64,000 bases of DNA from Sorex araneus (taxonomy: Eukaryota; Chordata; Mammalia; Eulipotyphla; Soricidae). The notes below the pieces were generated by a model. That model did not search any database. It had not been told where the DNA came from and worked only from the letters and a program-made list of their open reading frames with translations. Of this stretch, positions 40,579 through 52,326 are shown piece by piece (within the stretch, counting starts at the first letter, position 1; every line of letters begins with the position of its first letter). A program made the translations under genes and the position numbers. The stretch is from contig NC_073308.1 of the NCBI RefSeq assembly GCF_027595985.1, positions 15,406,511-15,470,510 of the forward strand, read 5' to 3'.

Positions 40579-41138
40579 TCACCCTTTTTTTCTAATTTTG
40601 TAATTCCGACAAATCGCTTGGCTGCCCCTGCCCGTCCCCGCCCCATTCAGGACAGCAGGGAAGCCTGTGTTTGGGGGGTTGCATCTTGTCAACCACCCAT
40701 TATAACCAATTTCAGCATCCTACAGTTTGAGGACCATTTTTTGAGGTGGGAGGGGTGCGGTTTTCTCTTTGGCTCTGGACTCTTGGTTTTCTACTTTCTG
40801 CAGGGAGCAAAGTGACTCAGCGACAGGGCTGGGTGACCCGGTGAGCTGAAAGGGGGCCGCCCCCTTTGCAGACCGTGAATTTCTGTGGTCCGCAGGGGGC
40901 CCTGAGGCTCTGGTGCTTCCTTTCATCTCCCCGGGCTGCCTCTGCACTGCCTGTGGGAGAAGGTCACAGGGAGTGTGTGCCAAGGACTGGGGAGTCCCGT
41001 GGCCAGGGCCTCTTGGGGGCGTCTGGCTCTAGATTCAGAGAGCTGGAGTCGGGGTGTGGGGAGACGGGCCTTTCCTCCCAAGCTGTCACACACCAAGGGG
41101 CTAGTTGCCGGCACAGGGACGAGGCTCTCTCTGTCTCT

Positions 41139-41690
41139 CTCTTTTTTTTTTTTATAAAGTTGCTCACAATACTTAGTTACATTTGATATTCAAACACCAA
41201 TTCCACCACTGTTATACTTTCCCACCACCATATTTCCATCCTGAACCCCAAGCCCTGCCCCCAAAGCAGAACCAAAATAATTAATTTTGTGTTATTTGGT
41301 GCGAATAATCCACTAAAAATGAGACAAAAATGTTTCTTAGAGGAAAGTGTGTGAAGATTGTTGTATTTAACCCCGGAGCCATTAAGCCTTTCTATAAGAG
41401 ATTAGTAACATGATGTTAAAGGTTGAACCTTGTATGCTTACATCTATATCTCTATAAATGTATTTCCCCTAAGATTGGTTGCCTCCTACTTTAAGCCCAA
41501 TCAAATGTGGTGTGCTACTCTCGGCATATTGATGGTGTGAAGTATGAGATGGTCAGGGATAGACTGACTCAGGGTGAGGCCGTCCAAGCATGTAGAGAGT
41601 GGCCGTGAGCATGGCAGCAGTTGAGTTCTGGATGTTTTTGGCACAGGGGCTGGGTCCCTTGGGGCAGGCAGGGGCCTCACGTGGTCCCCC
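41139..41690 (-). mobile_element. Divergent composite or L1-type retroelement
   Basis: A T-run at 41141, then CAAACACCAATTCCACCACTG. Near 41,595 it shares GAGAGTGGCC, TGGCAGCAGTTG and GTTCTGGA with 43,060-43,095 of the next element. No target duplication found. Confidence 0.5.
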
Positions 41691-41859
41691 CCAGGTTGCC
41701 CTGAGTGAAACAGTACCTCAGTCTGTCTTTTCTCCTGCGCCTTCAGCCCCAATTTCCATGGTTGGGACACTTGCAGGTGGTTACTTTGCCCCGAGGGGGG
41801 CGTGTGGGTGTCCACTTCTGACCAGCAGAGCCTTTGCTTCTGGGTCGTGCTACAGGACA

Positions 41860-42025
41860 GGCTGGAAGGATAGTCCAGTGGGTAGGGCATTTGCTTAGAA
41901 CATGGCTGTCTCAGTTCAATCCCTGGCACCACACATGGTGCCCTGCTGGGAGTGATCCCTGAGTTCAGAGGCAGGAGTAGCCCTGAGTGCACCACGTATG
42001 GCTCTAAAACCAAAACCAAAGAAGC
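41860..42025 (+). mobile_element. SOR-type SINE
   Basis: GGCTGGAAGGATAGTCCAGTGG head, TCAGTTCAATCCCTGGCACC and GTGATCCCTGAGTTCAGAGGC, with an A-rich tail. Confidence 0.8.
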
Positions 42026-42177
42026 AGACCGGATCACAGGAGCAGTCTCTCTCCATCTCTTCCATCTGCCTTCTTCTCTTCATCTTTCAGCATCTTTCAA
42101 GGTCTTGGTCAGACCTGAGTTGGGGGATTATTTTCTCCCTTTGGCTCCAAAGATTTTGATTTTATATATTTATTTAT

Positions 42178-42318
42178 TCTGAGTTTGGGGTCACAATCAG
42201 CAGTGCTCAGGGGTCACTCCCTGAGGGCATAGAGGGAAATATATGGTGTTTGGGATACAACCTAGATCAGCCATGTACAAGGCAAATGCCCTCTGTGCTG
42301 TCTTTTTAGCCCACAACA
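42178..42318 (-). mobile_element. SOR-type SINE, inverted
   Basis: TTTGGGGTCACAATCAGCAGTGC, GGTCACTCCCTGAGGGC and CCATGTACAAGGCAAATGCCC. Confidence 0.75.
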
Positions 42319-42454
42319 TTGATTTTAGCTAATTTTTTTTTTAATAATGTAGGAGTATTGCTATTTATTCAGCCATTGATTAAGCTGATTGACTTGGGCA
42401 TGAACTCCACATTACACTTTATTCAGAATGTTAATTTAATTTAATTATTATTGT

Positions 42455-43560
42455 TTTTTCCCCTTTTTATTGATTCACCATGAGATACTGTTACATAGCT
42501 TTCATGCTTGAGCTTTGGTCATACAATCATCAAATACCCATCCCTTCACCAGTGCACATTTTCCACCACCAAAATCCCAGTATTCCCCCCCACCCTGCCT
42601 GTTCCAACCCTTCCCCTGCCTGTGTGACAGACAGTTTCCCCCATACTTTTTCTACTTTGGTTACATTTCATTTGATATTTCGACACCAGTCCCACCAACA
42701 CTCAAACCTGCCCAAAAGGCAACGCTAGATGATTTGTTTTGTAATACTTGTTATGGATAGAATATAATATCCAGGAAATTCTGTGTCATTCTCTTTTGGG
42801 AGCTTTAGTTTATAGTCTCTGGGTCTTGGCCATTGATGAGATTACATGGCGCCGGGGTCAGTTTGTGGGTGTGACTGCCAAGCTACTGGAAAGCTAGGGA
42901 CTCTCGGGGAGGAGGCCAGTCCTGATCCAAGTGGACTTGGAAATCTCAGTCACAGGTTCCCTCATACCTTGGTTTTCCTGCCTGTCTGCTCTCGGGTGAG
43001 GTTCATCCCGTCTTGGGTGAGGCTCGTCCCCTCTTGGGTGAGGCTCCTCTGAGCATGTGGAGAGTGGCCTTGGGCATGGTGGCAGTTGCGTTCTGGAGGT
43101 TTTCGGCTGTTGGGGTTCTGTTTGGTGTGGGGAGGGAAACTCAACCCACCCCCCTCCGAGGTGCCTGGTGGAGATAGCCTGGCGCCGGGTCAGGACATTC
43201 TGCGGTGCTACTTTCTACCTCCACACCGCCAGCCCTAGCTGCATCTTTTGATCTCTTTAGAGATTTATGGGTCTCTGAAATAAGGCCAACAAAGGAGCTT
43301 ATATAGTTGAGCCGGAGGTGGTTTGAGTGTATCTCCTACATACCTAATTTTTGCTGTTTAATTTCTTGGTAAACTTGGTCCCAAGTTGTTGGGGTCTGGC
43401 CAAAGGCACAACAGCAATTTTGGGGTATCTGGAAGTCTGAAGGCACCATCAGGCTGCTGATGCACTCGCCCCTCTGGTACAGGTTGACCTGCTGGTTGGC
43501 ACCATACCCCAGTTAGCTAATTCTTTGAGGCCCTTTTTCTTTTGTCATGTAGAGCTAGTT
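42455..43560 (-). mobile_element. Composite retroelement, copy 3 (right border uncertain)
   Basis: Left end TTATTGATTCACCATGAGATAC is L1 3' UTR. The body contains three 21-bp units (GTCTTGGGTGAGGCTCGTCC-like) at about 42,990-43,050 and modules shared with 41,595-41,650. The right border is a guess. Confidence 0.55.
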
Positions 43561-43990
43561 TATAACTGTTTGCTGGTACAATTATGCATATTCCATCTAT
43601 CAGGAAAATCATGGGGTTTTGTGGACTTCTGAATTTCAGAGAAAAGTTTTGTTGTCATGGCAGCCCTCTGGGGTGAGCTGGTGTCATTCCATAAAGACTG
43701 AGCTGTATTGCTGCATCTGGTCACAAGTTCAACTGTGTGCACGGCTGCTGGATTTCTTACAGGACCATGAGGGCCTCACCTGCTCTTCTGTCAGGCCCCC
43801 TGGCATCTGTGTTATGGTTTGCTGTGACATGCGTGCTCCTGGCTGCTTCCAAAGATGTTATTTGGTGAAGGGTGTGGTCTGAGCCTGGAACGGGAAAGTC
43901 TGGTTTATAAGACACGTTGATAATTTTCTGCTTGATCAATTCCACCAATTGATATCCTCCTGGTAATGGGTAGCAAAGCTTGTGTTTGTT
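43561..43990. other. Unassigned segment, possibly decayed coding sequence on the minus strand
   Basis: Minus-strand open pieces (ELVTRCSNTAQSLWND, TKLFSEIQKS) look coding-like, but I cannot name them. They may belong to the preceding element. Confidence 0.25.
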
Positions 43991-43994
43991 TCTG

Positions 43995-44160
43995 TTTTGT
44001 GGGGTCACACCAAGTTGTGCTTATGGTTTACTCCTGGCTCTGTATTCAGGATCACCACTGGGAATGATCAGAGGACCATGTTCTCGGAATAAAACTGGGG
44101 TCAGCTACATGCAAGGCAATAGAATTAACACTTGTCTTCTTTTCTGGCCTGGAATCCACA
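43995..44160 (-). mobile_element. Old SOR-type SINE
   Basis: TTTTGTGGGGTCACACCAAG, TTTACTCCTGGCTCTG and CTACATGCAAGGCAATAG. Confidence 0.65.
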
Positions 44161-44386
44161 TCTGTTCCCCCTGATGTGGTCAGTTTCTCCACTGGTTGTC
44201 AGTCATGTGATAAACTGGGATCTCATTTGACCTCGATTGCATGGCGTGGCTTTCTTGTGGCACTGGGATCTTTGCACAGATCAGCCATATGGGATTCCTG
44301 TGGACAGACTGTTCTTGTGGTTTTGTTTTCTGAGCCTGTTTCATTTATTTCTTATATCTGCAAGTACAGACAATAATGCATATCTT

Positions 44387-45654
44387 TTTTTTTTTTCCAT
44401 TTCTTTCTTTTTTTTTTTTTTTTTTTTAAATTTTATTGAATCACCATGTGGAGGGTTACATAGTTCTCAGGATTATGTCGGTTATACAGTTCTCAAACAC
44501 CCTTCACTTCACCAGTGCCCATCTTCCATCACCAACCCCCCCAGTATACCTGCCGCCCCCTCCCACCTCCCCAGTCCCAACCCTTGCACATGATATGTTT
44601 CACTTCGTTTACGCCTTATTTCGATTACATTCCATGTTTCAACACACAACTCACTACCGTTGTTGGGGTTTCCCCCAAAAAAGAAAAGCAGTCCTATTGC
44701 CAAGGAGGCATTTGATAGTTCTCCATTGCTAAGAATATAGAGATATTAAGTCCCGCTGTTTGTTACATAGTTTTTCTTTTTCCCCCTTGCCCCGCGCCAC
44801 CGAGTTCACGCCTGTTTTAGTAATCGCCACGCTGCCTGACAAGGGAAAAAAAACCGAAAAGGATGGTTATTTCCCGTCATCAGCAGGCGTGGGGCTCTGG
44901 CTTAGTTGATAGACTTGTAGAGTATCTGCAAGCAGTCTCTGGAACCGACGGTCTTGCGCTGGTGTCGGCTCCGGCTCGAGATTCCACCAGCGTCCCGCTG
45001 TTCCTTGTACATAATTTTTCCCCTTATATCCCATTCCCACGCCACCAGGTCTGTTTGCTTAATGGACATCACACTGTAGTTGATGACACACCGCGTTTCT
45101 TCCCGAGAAAGAAGAAAATTTCTTCTCAGCCGGCGTGGGGATATAGCTTAGTTCAGTCTAGTGAGATGGCTACCACTTTGATTGCCTTCAATATTTCAGC
45201 AACAGACTTACTATTAGGATCTCCCACAAAAGTCCGCCCCATTAGAAAGGAACCATTACATATTGCTCATACTAAGATGACATTAAGTCGCGCGGCCGCT
45301 GCCGCGGCCGCGCGGTTTTGGGTTTCTGTATAAAGTCCAGGGAAAGTACAACCAGAAATAACATCACTATAAACTTTTACCCTTTTATGGTGCTCATAAG
45401 ATGGAGAAACCTAGAGAGAGGCTCGGCGTCTCCGTTTTGCGCTCAGGAAAACCGCGGCCCCTGCGCTGTGCTCAGGAGGGAGGAGTTGAGAGAGAGACAG
45501 GTTAAAAGAATTGGGGGATGCCCGGGTCCCACAGCTTCAGCACGCCGTGGGGTCTCTGGTCCCATGCTGGGATTAGTTCAGTGGGCTGCTTGGGGTCCGA
45601 GGGCGCTCCCTCGGGCCCCTCCATCATGCTCCTTCCACAGCCGGGTCCAAAAGG
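44387..45654 (-). mobile_element. Composite retroelement with L1-like 3' end, copy 4 (longest)
   Basis: Exact 15-bp target duplication AATAATGCATATCTT at 44372-44386 and 45655-45669. T-run, then TTGAATCACCATGTGGAGGG. The middle has two related modules of about 260 bp (compare 44,780-44,900 with 45,020-45,140). A CpG palindrome lies at 45289-45314. The right part is shared with copy 1 and ends in a GC-rich 5' end. Confidence 0.88.
45289..45314. repeat. CpG-only inverted repeat within a retroelement
   Basis: Perfect 11-bp arms CGCGCGGCCGC and GCGGCCGCGCG around a TGCC loop. It contains two NotI-type GCGGCCGC words. The related copy 1 (about 26,750-26,765) has no such block. Confidence 0.9.
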
Positions 45655-45845
45655 AATAATGCATATCTTATAAGATTTTGTCAGATACTGTATGCAAAGC
45701 ACCTGGTTCATGTCTGTCAAGTAATAAATCTTTGGTAGAAAAAAATATTTCTTCCTTTGTGCTTGAGATTATCTCCTGGTCTTCTCACATATTTATGGAT
45801 CCTTCCCTCCATTCCACCTTCCCTTCCTCCCACCCCTTCTGTTTC

Positions 45846-46078
45846 CTTCCTTCCTTCCTTCCTTCCTTCCTTCCTTCCTTCCTTCCTTCCTTCCTTCCTT
45901 CCTTCCTTCCTTCCTTCCTTCCTTCCTTCCTTCCTTCCTTCCTTCCTTCCTTCCTTCCTTCCTTCCTTCCTTCCTTCTTTCCTCCCTCCCTCCCTTCCTC
46001 CCTCCCTCCCTCCCTCCCTCCCTCCCTCCCTCCCTCCCTCCCTCCCTCCTTCCCTCCTTCTGTCCCTCCCCTCCCTTG
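45846..46078 (+). repeat. (TTCC)n then (CCCT)n microsatellite
   Basis: About 130 bp of nearly pure TTCC followed by about 90 bp of CCCT/CCTC. Open frames of Pro/Ser/Leu or Lys/Glu/Gly across it are artefacts. Confidence 0.97.
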
Positions 46079-49000
46079 GAGCCTCTCTCTTAAATTCCAG
46101 CTCAGTGCCTGAACCTAGAGGACCATCCAAGAACCTGAAAGGCATATGCTACTTTGGGCTCTCTCTGCGGCCTGTCCAAGTGGGCTCCTGCAGTTTTCCC
46201 TCCTACCGGAACATGCTACTTGGTCTTCAGTGGTATGTTGTGGATGATTTTTCTGTTTTCTAGACCAGAGGCTTGTGATTTCTGGGAATTCTGTGCCTCC
46301 TCCCTGCTGGATATCCTTTATCAACAACAGTTTTGGGCACAGCTGCCTATCCTGCATCAGTTGCTTGCACTTGCCCCTGGGTCCCGAGACTGGATGTCAC
46401 CATGAGCTGCTGGCACGGGAAGCCTGGGTTCTGCAGACATCAGCTGTGCTTGAGACTCACTTGGGCATCTTGTCGAATGCAGATTCTGATGAGATTCTGA
46501 GGCAAGACTGCAGGACTGACCCGTCCTCCAGGCTGTCAGCCCTGTTGGTCTGTGGGCCTCACCGTGGGCCTCTAACCACTCTGTATGTGTGGGGCTGATT
46601 GCAATAGTCCCACTCTCTCACGGGAGAAAGAGGCCCAGGGGATCCGAAGGATTCCCCCTGGTCCCCATCGAGCACTGTGAGCAGTAAACCATTGTGTTCT
46701 GTCCGAGGACTCTGCGCTCTCCCCCCTTTGTTCTCTCTGCTCTATTGGGGATTCGCTCATTTATTTACCAACACATTCTGAGCTTCATTTGTCTCATGAG
46801 TTCTGTTAGTGAACAAGACCCCACCTTCGTACCTGGGAGCTACTGTCATTTAAGTAAAATTTTTTCACAAAAATTTAAATGTTATTAGAGTTTGAAAAGT
46901 AAAAGAGGAGCTAGTTTAAAATAAAAAATAAAGAGAACTATTTGAAAAATATGGAAAACAACTACTCCAACATATGTCAGATGGAGAAAATAATTGTGTA
47001 CAGTAACAGTTCTGTGTAACACTGGTACATCGTGGAGAGAATCCTTGGATGCAAAGGGCTGTTCGTCACTCTTCCCCAGACTCAAACAGATGAACATGAA
47101 GTACTGAACATGCCGAGGACTGCTCAGGCTTCTGCATTGCCTCTTTCCTACTTCTGTGCACTCTTCTTGGTTGAATAAACCCCTGCATTTTAGGTATGAC
47201 TTAGTAAAGTCTGTCCCCGTCACCATTATTTTCTGTACAAGTTTAAAATGAAAAAGTAAATGGTATACATGCTTAATATATCTTCCTTCTGTTCCTTACC
47301 ACCTGCATTAATAGTCTACATCTACATGACAAAGACAAATAGTTGGACTTACCCTGGGCTCCAGGTAATGGTTGCTACTTAGTGGCTCTTAGAACTTTCT
47401 TAAGATTTAAAAATGTTCTCAAAATGGTTTATGCTATCTCTGATTTGGGATGGACAACCTGTCTCTTTTGACTGGAAGTCACAATAGAAGAAAAACACCT
47501 GTTGAAATGTTTGCAAAATAAACATTTAGCTTTACTTATTTATTTATGTATATTTTGGTAAGAAAAAAAATCTGTTTGTTTTCTTTCAATCTGCTTTCCC
47601 TCCTTGATTATTTTGCTTTTATTTTTCACCACAGCAAGCCAATCTCAATGAACCTTAAAATTCAGAGTATCTTGGCTTGCGTGTCACTCTGACATCCTTT
47701 GAGGCAAAGCTTCAAAGTCAGGCCCTCAGCTTTTGAAGTGGATCTACCCTGAGACTGTTTCAAAGTGAGTGAACCCATGCTCCTTCTCCTGTGCACATCC
47801 CTCATGACGGAGGGGAAAATTGTAGTGACACAGGTGCCGCTTCCAAGGTCTAAGGAATTTAAGCCAGCAAAGCTGTATTCAAATGCTTCAACTGAAGACT
47901 GTGATGGTGGAGGTAAAGGATCAGCTGAAAACTAGGCAAGCAGACTGGAGACCACGTCACTGATGTGTTTGGGTCAGAACAGCTACTTGTGATCCACCTG
48001 AGTTAGCTGCACACTGAAGTGGCCCTGAGGTAACTGCCAACCGATCCATGGTAAGACTTTGGTTAAACCAAACCACCGCTGTGTGTATGGGGCTGATTGC
48101 AGTAGTCCCACAGATTCCAAGGATCCTGGCAGAGGGAAATGCTGTGGAAATGGTGAGGACTGGGCTGATGACAAGGTGTGGGGCATGGCAAGATGGAACG
48201 ACACTCAGGGATGGAAAGGTAGAGGCAACAGAGCGATGCATCTTATGCATCAGAAACAACCCCTGTTTAAGAGAGCCCTCAGGGGCAGAGACTATGAAAG
48301 TCCTGGGTAAAAGATGGCCCCCTCACATCCTGCTGAAGGAAGCATGGGCTACATTTAGGCGTCAAAGTGGCTGGAGTAGACTCACCTTCTAGACTTTACT
48401 CGTGGGATCCCAGAGTTTTCTGCAGCTGGGACTTCGGGGGACCCGTATTCACCACACAGAAGGCTCCACGGGAGTTTGCCCTTCCACTGCCGGGTCAGCT
48501 GTCCTGTTTTCCAGTCCCCTAGTTGCTGCTAATGAATTGCTCATAATGCTGTTCTAGCATTCCCCAGTAAATCATACTGTGACACTATAAATGGACTTGA
48601 GTGGTAAAGTGAAACCTTTTCATTATGGGTGGAAGTAAGCACTTTTGAGATTCTAATTCTCACAGATGTTCAACCCATATCACCAAGTCTAGGCTGATCT
48701 CTTCTTAAGATGTGTTTTATATAATCAAATGTCTTTGATATAGATTAGCACATTAAAAAAACAGATTAAGAAAAGAAACATAATATCTAATTTCCATAAA
48801 ATAAATGCAAAATATTGACAAGATCATTGATTGTAACTATAGGCTTTAATAGGAACAAACTGTCTCTATGCACCATTTCCCCTCGGTTTTTAAATAATTT
48901 TTCAGTGTTTGAGAGCTTTGAAATATTTGCACTGATGAATGATATACCAAGCTAGGAAAAAATATCTAAAACATGTGTCTTTTAATTTGTAATTTATAGT

Positions 49001-50417
49001 CTCCATCCTGAACTAAAAGAGTTAGACAGAAAGGACATGCTGTATGTCTTTCACCGCTGTGCTAAAAAGTGGATTTGTGAGGGGTGAATGTGTCCCTTTC
49101 ATCCGAGTGTGACTCCAGGCACAAACTTTCATGCTGTGTCTTCTGGTGCTATTCTGTTGATTTATTTTGGTTACAGTTTTCTCATTTCTCTTTTCTAAAG
49201 CTACAGTGAAGGAATGATGTTGTACTACAATGGTTCCAACCTGTGATCTGTTCATGTTGCTTTCTTCAAGAACAATCTAGAAGCTGACTCACTGCACAGT
49301 GTGGTGACATATCTGGCCCTTCTGCTTTCCAGTGGAGACCCTCTCCCTCTGTTCCAAAGTATAACCCTGTTCCAGTTCTGCTTTGTGACTACTGGGGTTT
49401 TGATTTCAAAGCTTGTGACATAAACTCTGTATTTGTCTTACCAGTGATGATTGGAGGGCAGTTTAGATAATAACCCAAGTAATTATTACTCTTATGCTGG
49501 ATTTGGTGGCTTTTTATTTTGTTCAACTTGTGTACAGTCACAGTTTGTTAATCCTGTACCTCAGTTTTTCCCAGTAGGTTCTCTCTCATTGGTTTTTGGG
49601 GGGACTGAGGCCTCTAGTGCCCAGTCCCTAAGTCACTTCAAAGCACCAACCTCTCAACTCTGCATTCCATTGGTCAAACAAACATCTACCAATCCAGTCT
49701 GATGTCCAGGGGAGAGGGACAGACCCTGCTTCTTGAAGCAGGGATGATCTCCCTGTATCAGAAAGGAAGAAACTGATGGCAGTTACCTAGAAACAAACTT
49801 TCATAAGTATGTCTGGAAGATAATGTTATTCATTTTCAACTATTTGATCTTTCAGATTAATCTTTAATTTTATCTGTTAAACATAGACACAGAGCAACAG
49901 TGAAACTTTAAGGCTAATGATAGCTTCATGACTCGCTTATGGCCAAGACACAATTATGGAGGAAGTGTTTGGGGTTGGAGTGTGGGCTGGGGTATGATTA
50001 CCACTAACGTTTCACCAGTGTTACCTGAATGAAGATATATCACACAATAAAGATAGAATTTGGGGAAAACAATGACATAGAAGCTCATATAATGCAACAC
50101 AACTAGAGAATTAGGAGATAATATCACACTACAGCCCAAAAACAGAAGAGTAGGCAAAAAAAAAAAAAGACTTGAGGGAAAATTGAAAATATTCACAATA
50201 TTATCTCTGGAAAGCAATGTTAACCATGACTTAAACATTTTTTGAGTACTTTCCTGTGTTTGAAAGTCTTCGTGATCATCTTGTATCATTATGATAATAC
50301 TCAGAGAAAAGAGTAATCAGGAACAATAAAATTGTATTCTGGTATTTGGGCATTAGCTATGAGGCTTCCATTGTGTTCCAGGCTAGTTAAAGTGTAAACC
50401 TGGCCATCTCATTTTTT
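46079..50417. other. AT-rich intergenic sequence with few repeats
   Basis: Positions 46,445-46,550 (GACTCACTTGGGCATCTTGTC, AATGCAGATTCTGATGAG) resemble an ancient MER5-type DNA transposon. A segment of about 45 bp is shared between 46,573-46,613 and 48,071-48,111. No gene found. Confidence 0.4.
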
Positions 50418-50592
50418 TTTTTTTTTTGGTTTTTGGGTCACACCTGCTGATGCACAGGGGTTACTCCTGGCTCTGCACTCAGGAATTACTCCTGGCGGTG
50501 CTCAGGGGACTATATGGGATGCTGGGATTTGAACCTGGGTCGGCCGCGTGCAAGGCAAACGCCCTACCCGCTATGCTATCACTCCAGCCCCC
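50418..50592 (-). mobile_element. Young SOR-type SINE, full length
   Basis: Inverted full element ending CTATCACTCCAGCCCC. Target duplication TGGCCATCTCATTTTT at 50401-50416 and 50593-50608. Confidence 0.93.
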
Positions 50593-50608
50593 TGGCCATC
50601 TCATTTTT

Positions 50609-51818
50609 GTCACTGGATAGTTATGGCTTTTATTCAAAGGTCTGTGTATTAGTAGCATCTTCTCCAAGAGGAGATGGAAGAGATGAGACACTATAAATGA
50701 CCTTCCCAAGGGGAGGAAAGAGGGAAAAAAATGAAGACCACAAAGACCACAATAGTCAAGTCAGAGGAGTGCTCTGGGTGAAGAATCAGGAGATTCACAT
50801 CCCACTCCCGATCCACAGCAGGTTTTATTATTCTCTTGAAGTTCTTAGCCGCTCTTTTCCCCTTGATTCTTTTCTTAGTCATCCTTTCCCTCTCTCTCCA
50901 TAATCTTCTCTCTCAAACCTCTTTTTGGATAATGACAATAGCAACTACCTTCCTACTCTGTGCCTGAAAAGTCATTTATAAAAGGGCAAGGCCAGGATTC
51001 AAGATTCAAACCAAAGCATGTGGCCTCCAGGCTGAGCAGAAGGGAGGGAAGCAGTGCTCCCCCACCCTTATTAAAGATAGAGGGAAGCACAACGTGAAAA
51101 AATGCATCGGGGTCATTTTTGTGTGTGCTCAAAGAAAAAAAGTCAAATTCCCAAGTAATCATTCATCTTTTCTAAGGTCAAAGGCAATTCAATGTGTTAA
51201 AAACAGAAATTTAGACTTGATCTTCACAATAATAACACAAGCACAATAGAAACTTCACATATAAGCTGCATTCTCACCACTTGTGTAATGGTGTAATATT
51301 GGATCAAAAATTAATGTGTATTTTTTTAAAGATAAAGGTACTTCAAGATTTCCTGCAGAGATGTGGCAGATTCCCATAAACAAATCCTCCTTACTTTTGC
51401 TAAAGTGTTTGCTAGTTTTAGTAAATTGCAAACAAGTGATCAACTTTGTTATGTTGATATTTTGCCTGTAATGACCATCATTTACCATGGTCTCATCTCT
51501 TGGAAGTTATTTGGTCATGATTTCAGGAGAAAAATGAATTGTATGAACTCTTGCTAAGCTTATATAGACCTCATCTAATTGGCAATTCACATCTAAAGCT
51601 TGATTGCATAATGACATCCATTGCTCTAGTCTAACATTAAGAACATGAAATTCACATAAGAGAAAATGAAAAATTACTGTTATTTGTTTTATTTTTGCAG
51701 TGCTAGGGTCAAACCCAGCACCTCACACATGTGAGGCAACTGCATTACTCTAGACCTACATCAATGGCCCACAAACAATTTTATTTATTTTATATATGTC
51801 TATATGTATATGTATATC
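50609..51818. other. AT-rich intergenic sequence, unassigned
   Basis: An old SINE remnant is possible at 51,690-51,760 (GTGCTAGGGTCAAACCCAGC). No gene seen. Confidence 0.4.
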
Positions 51819-52066
51819 GCTGGAGTGATAGCACAGTGGGTAGGGCATTTTTCTTGCATGTAGCCAACCTGGGTCTGATTCCTCCATCCCTCTCAGAGAT
51901 CCCGGCAAGTTACTGAGAGTATCTCGCCGCATGGCAGAGCCTGGCATGCTACCCGTGGTGTATTCAATATGACAAAAACAGTAACAAGTCTCACAATGGA
52001 GACATTACTGTTGCCTGCTTGAGCAAATCGATGAACAACGGGATGACAGTGCTACAGTGCTACAGT
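51819..52066 (+). mobile_element. Long SINE (second shrew family) with its tRNA head
   Basis: The head GCTGGAGTGATAGCACAGTGG is the same as in the short SOR SINE. The body switches to CCATCCCTCTCAGAGATCCCGG, GTATTCAATATGAC and ATCGATGAACAACGGGATGA, ending with three CAGTGCTA-like units. Confidence 0.9.
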
Positions 52067-52080
52067 AATATACATATATA

Positions 52081-52259
52081 TGTATTTATTGAATCATTGT
52101 GAGATACACAGTTCATGATTCAGTTTCAGTCAGGCAATGTTCCATGGCTGTCCCTTCATCAGTGTACATTTCCCACCAACAATGTCCCCTGTTTCCCTCC
52201 AGCACTCCTCCCCTGAGCCTGCCTCTCTGGTAGGCACTTTTCCTCTCTCTCCCCTCCGC

Positions 52260-52268
<9 letters not shown>
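52081..52268 (-). mobile_element. LINE-1 3' UTR fragment
   Basis: TTATTGAATCATTGTGAGATACA then CATCAGTGTACATTTCCCACC, inverted, running into a (CA)n tract. Confidence 0.75.

Positions 52269-52325
<57 letters not shown>
52269..52325 (+). repeat. (CA)n microsatellite
   Basis: About 27 uninterrupted CA units. Confidence 0.95.

Positions 52326-52326
<1 letters not shown>

Noticed and set aside
45678-46263. Pro/Ser/Leu and Lys/Glu/Gly open frames
   Set aside because: Translation of the TTCC/CCCT microsatellite.
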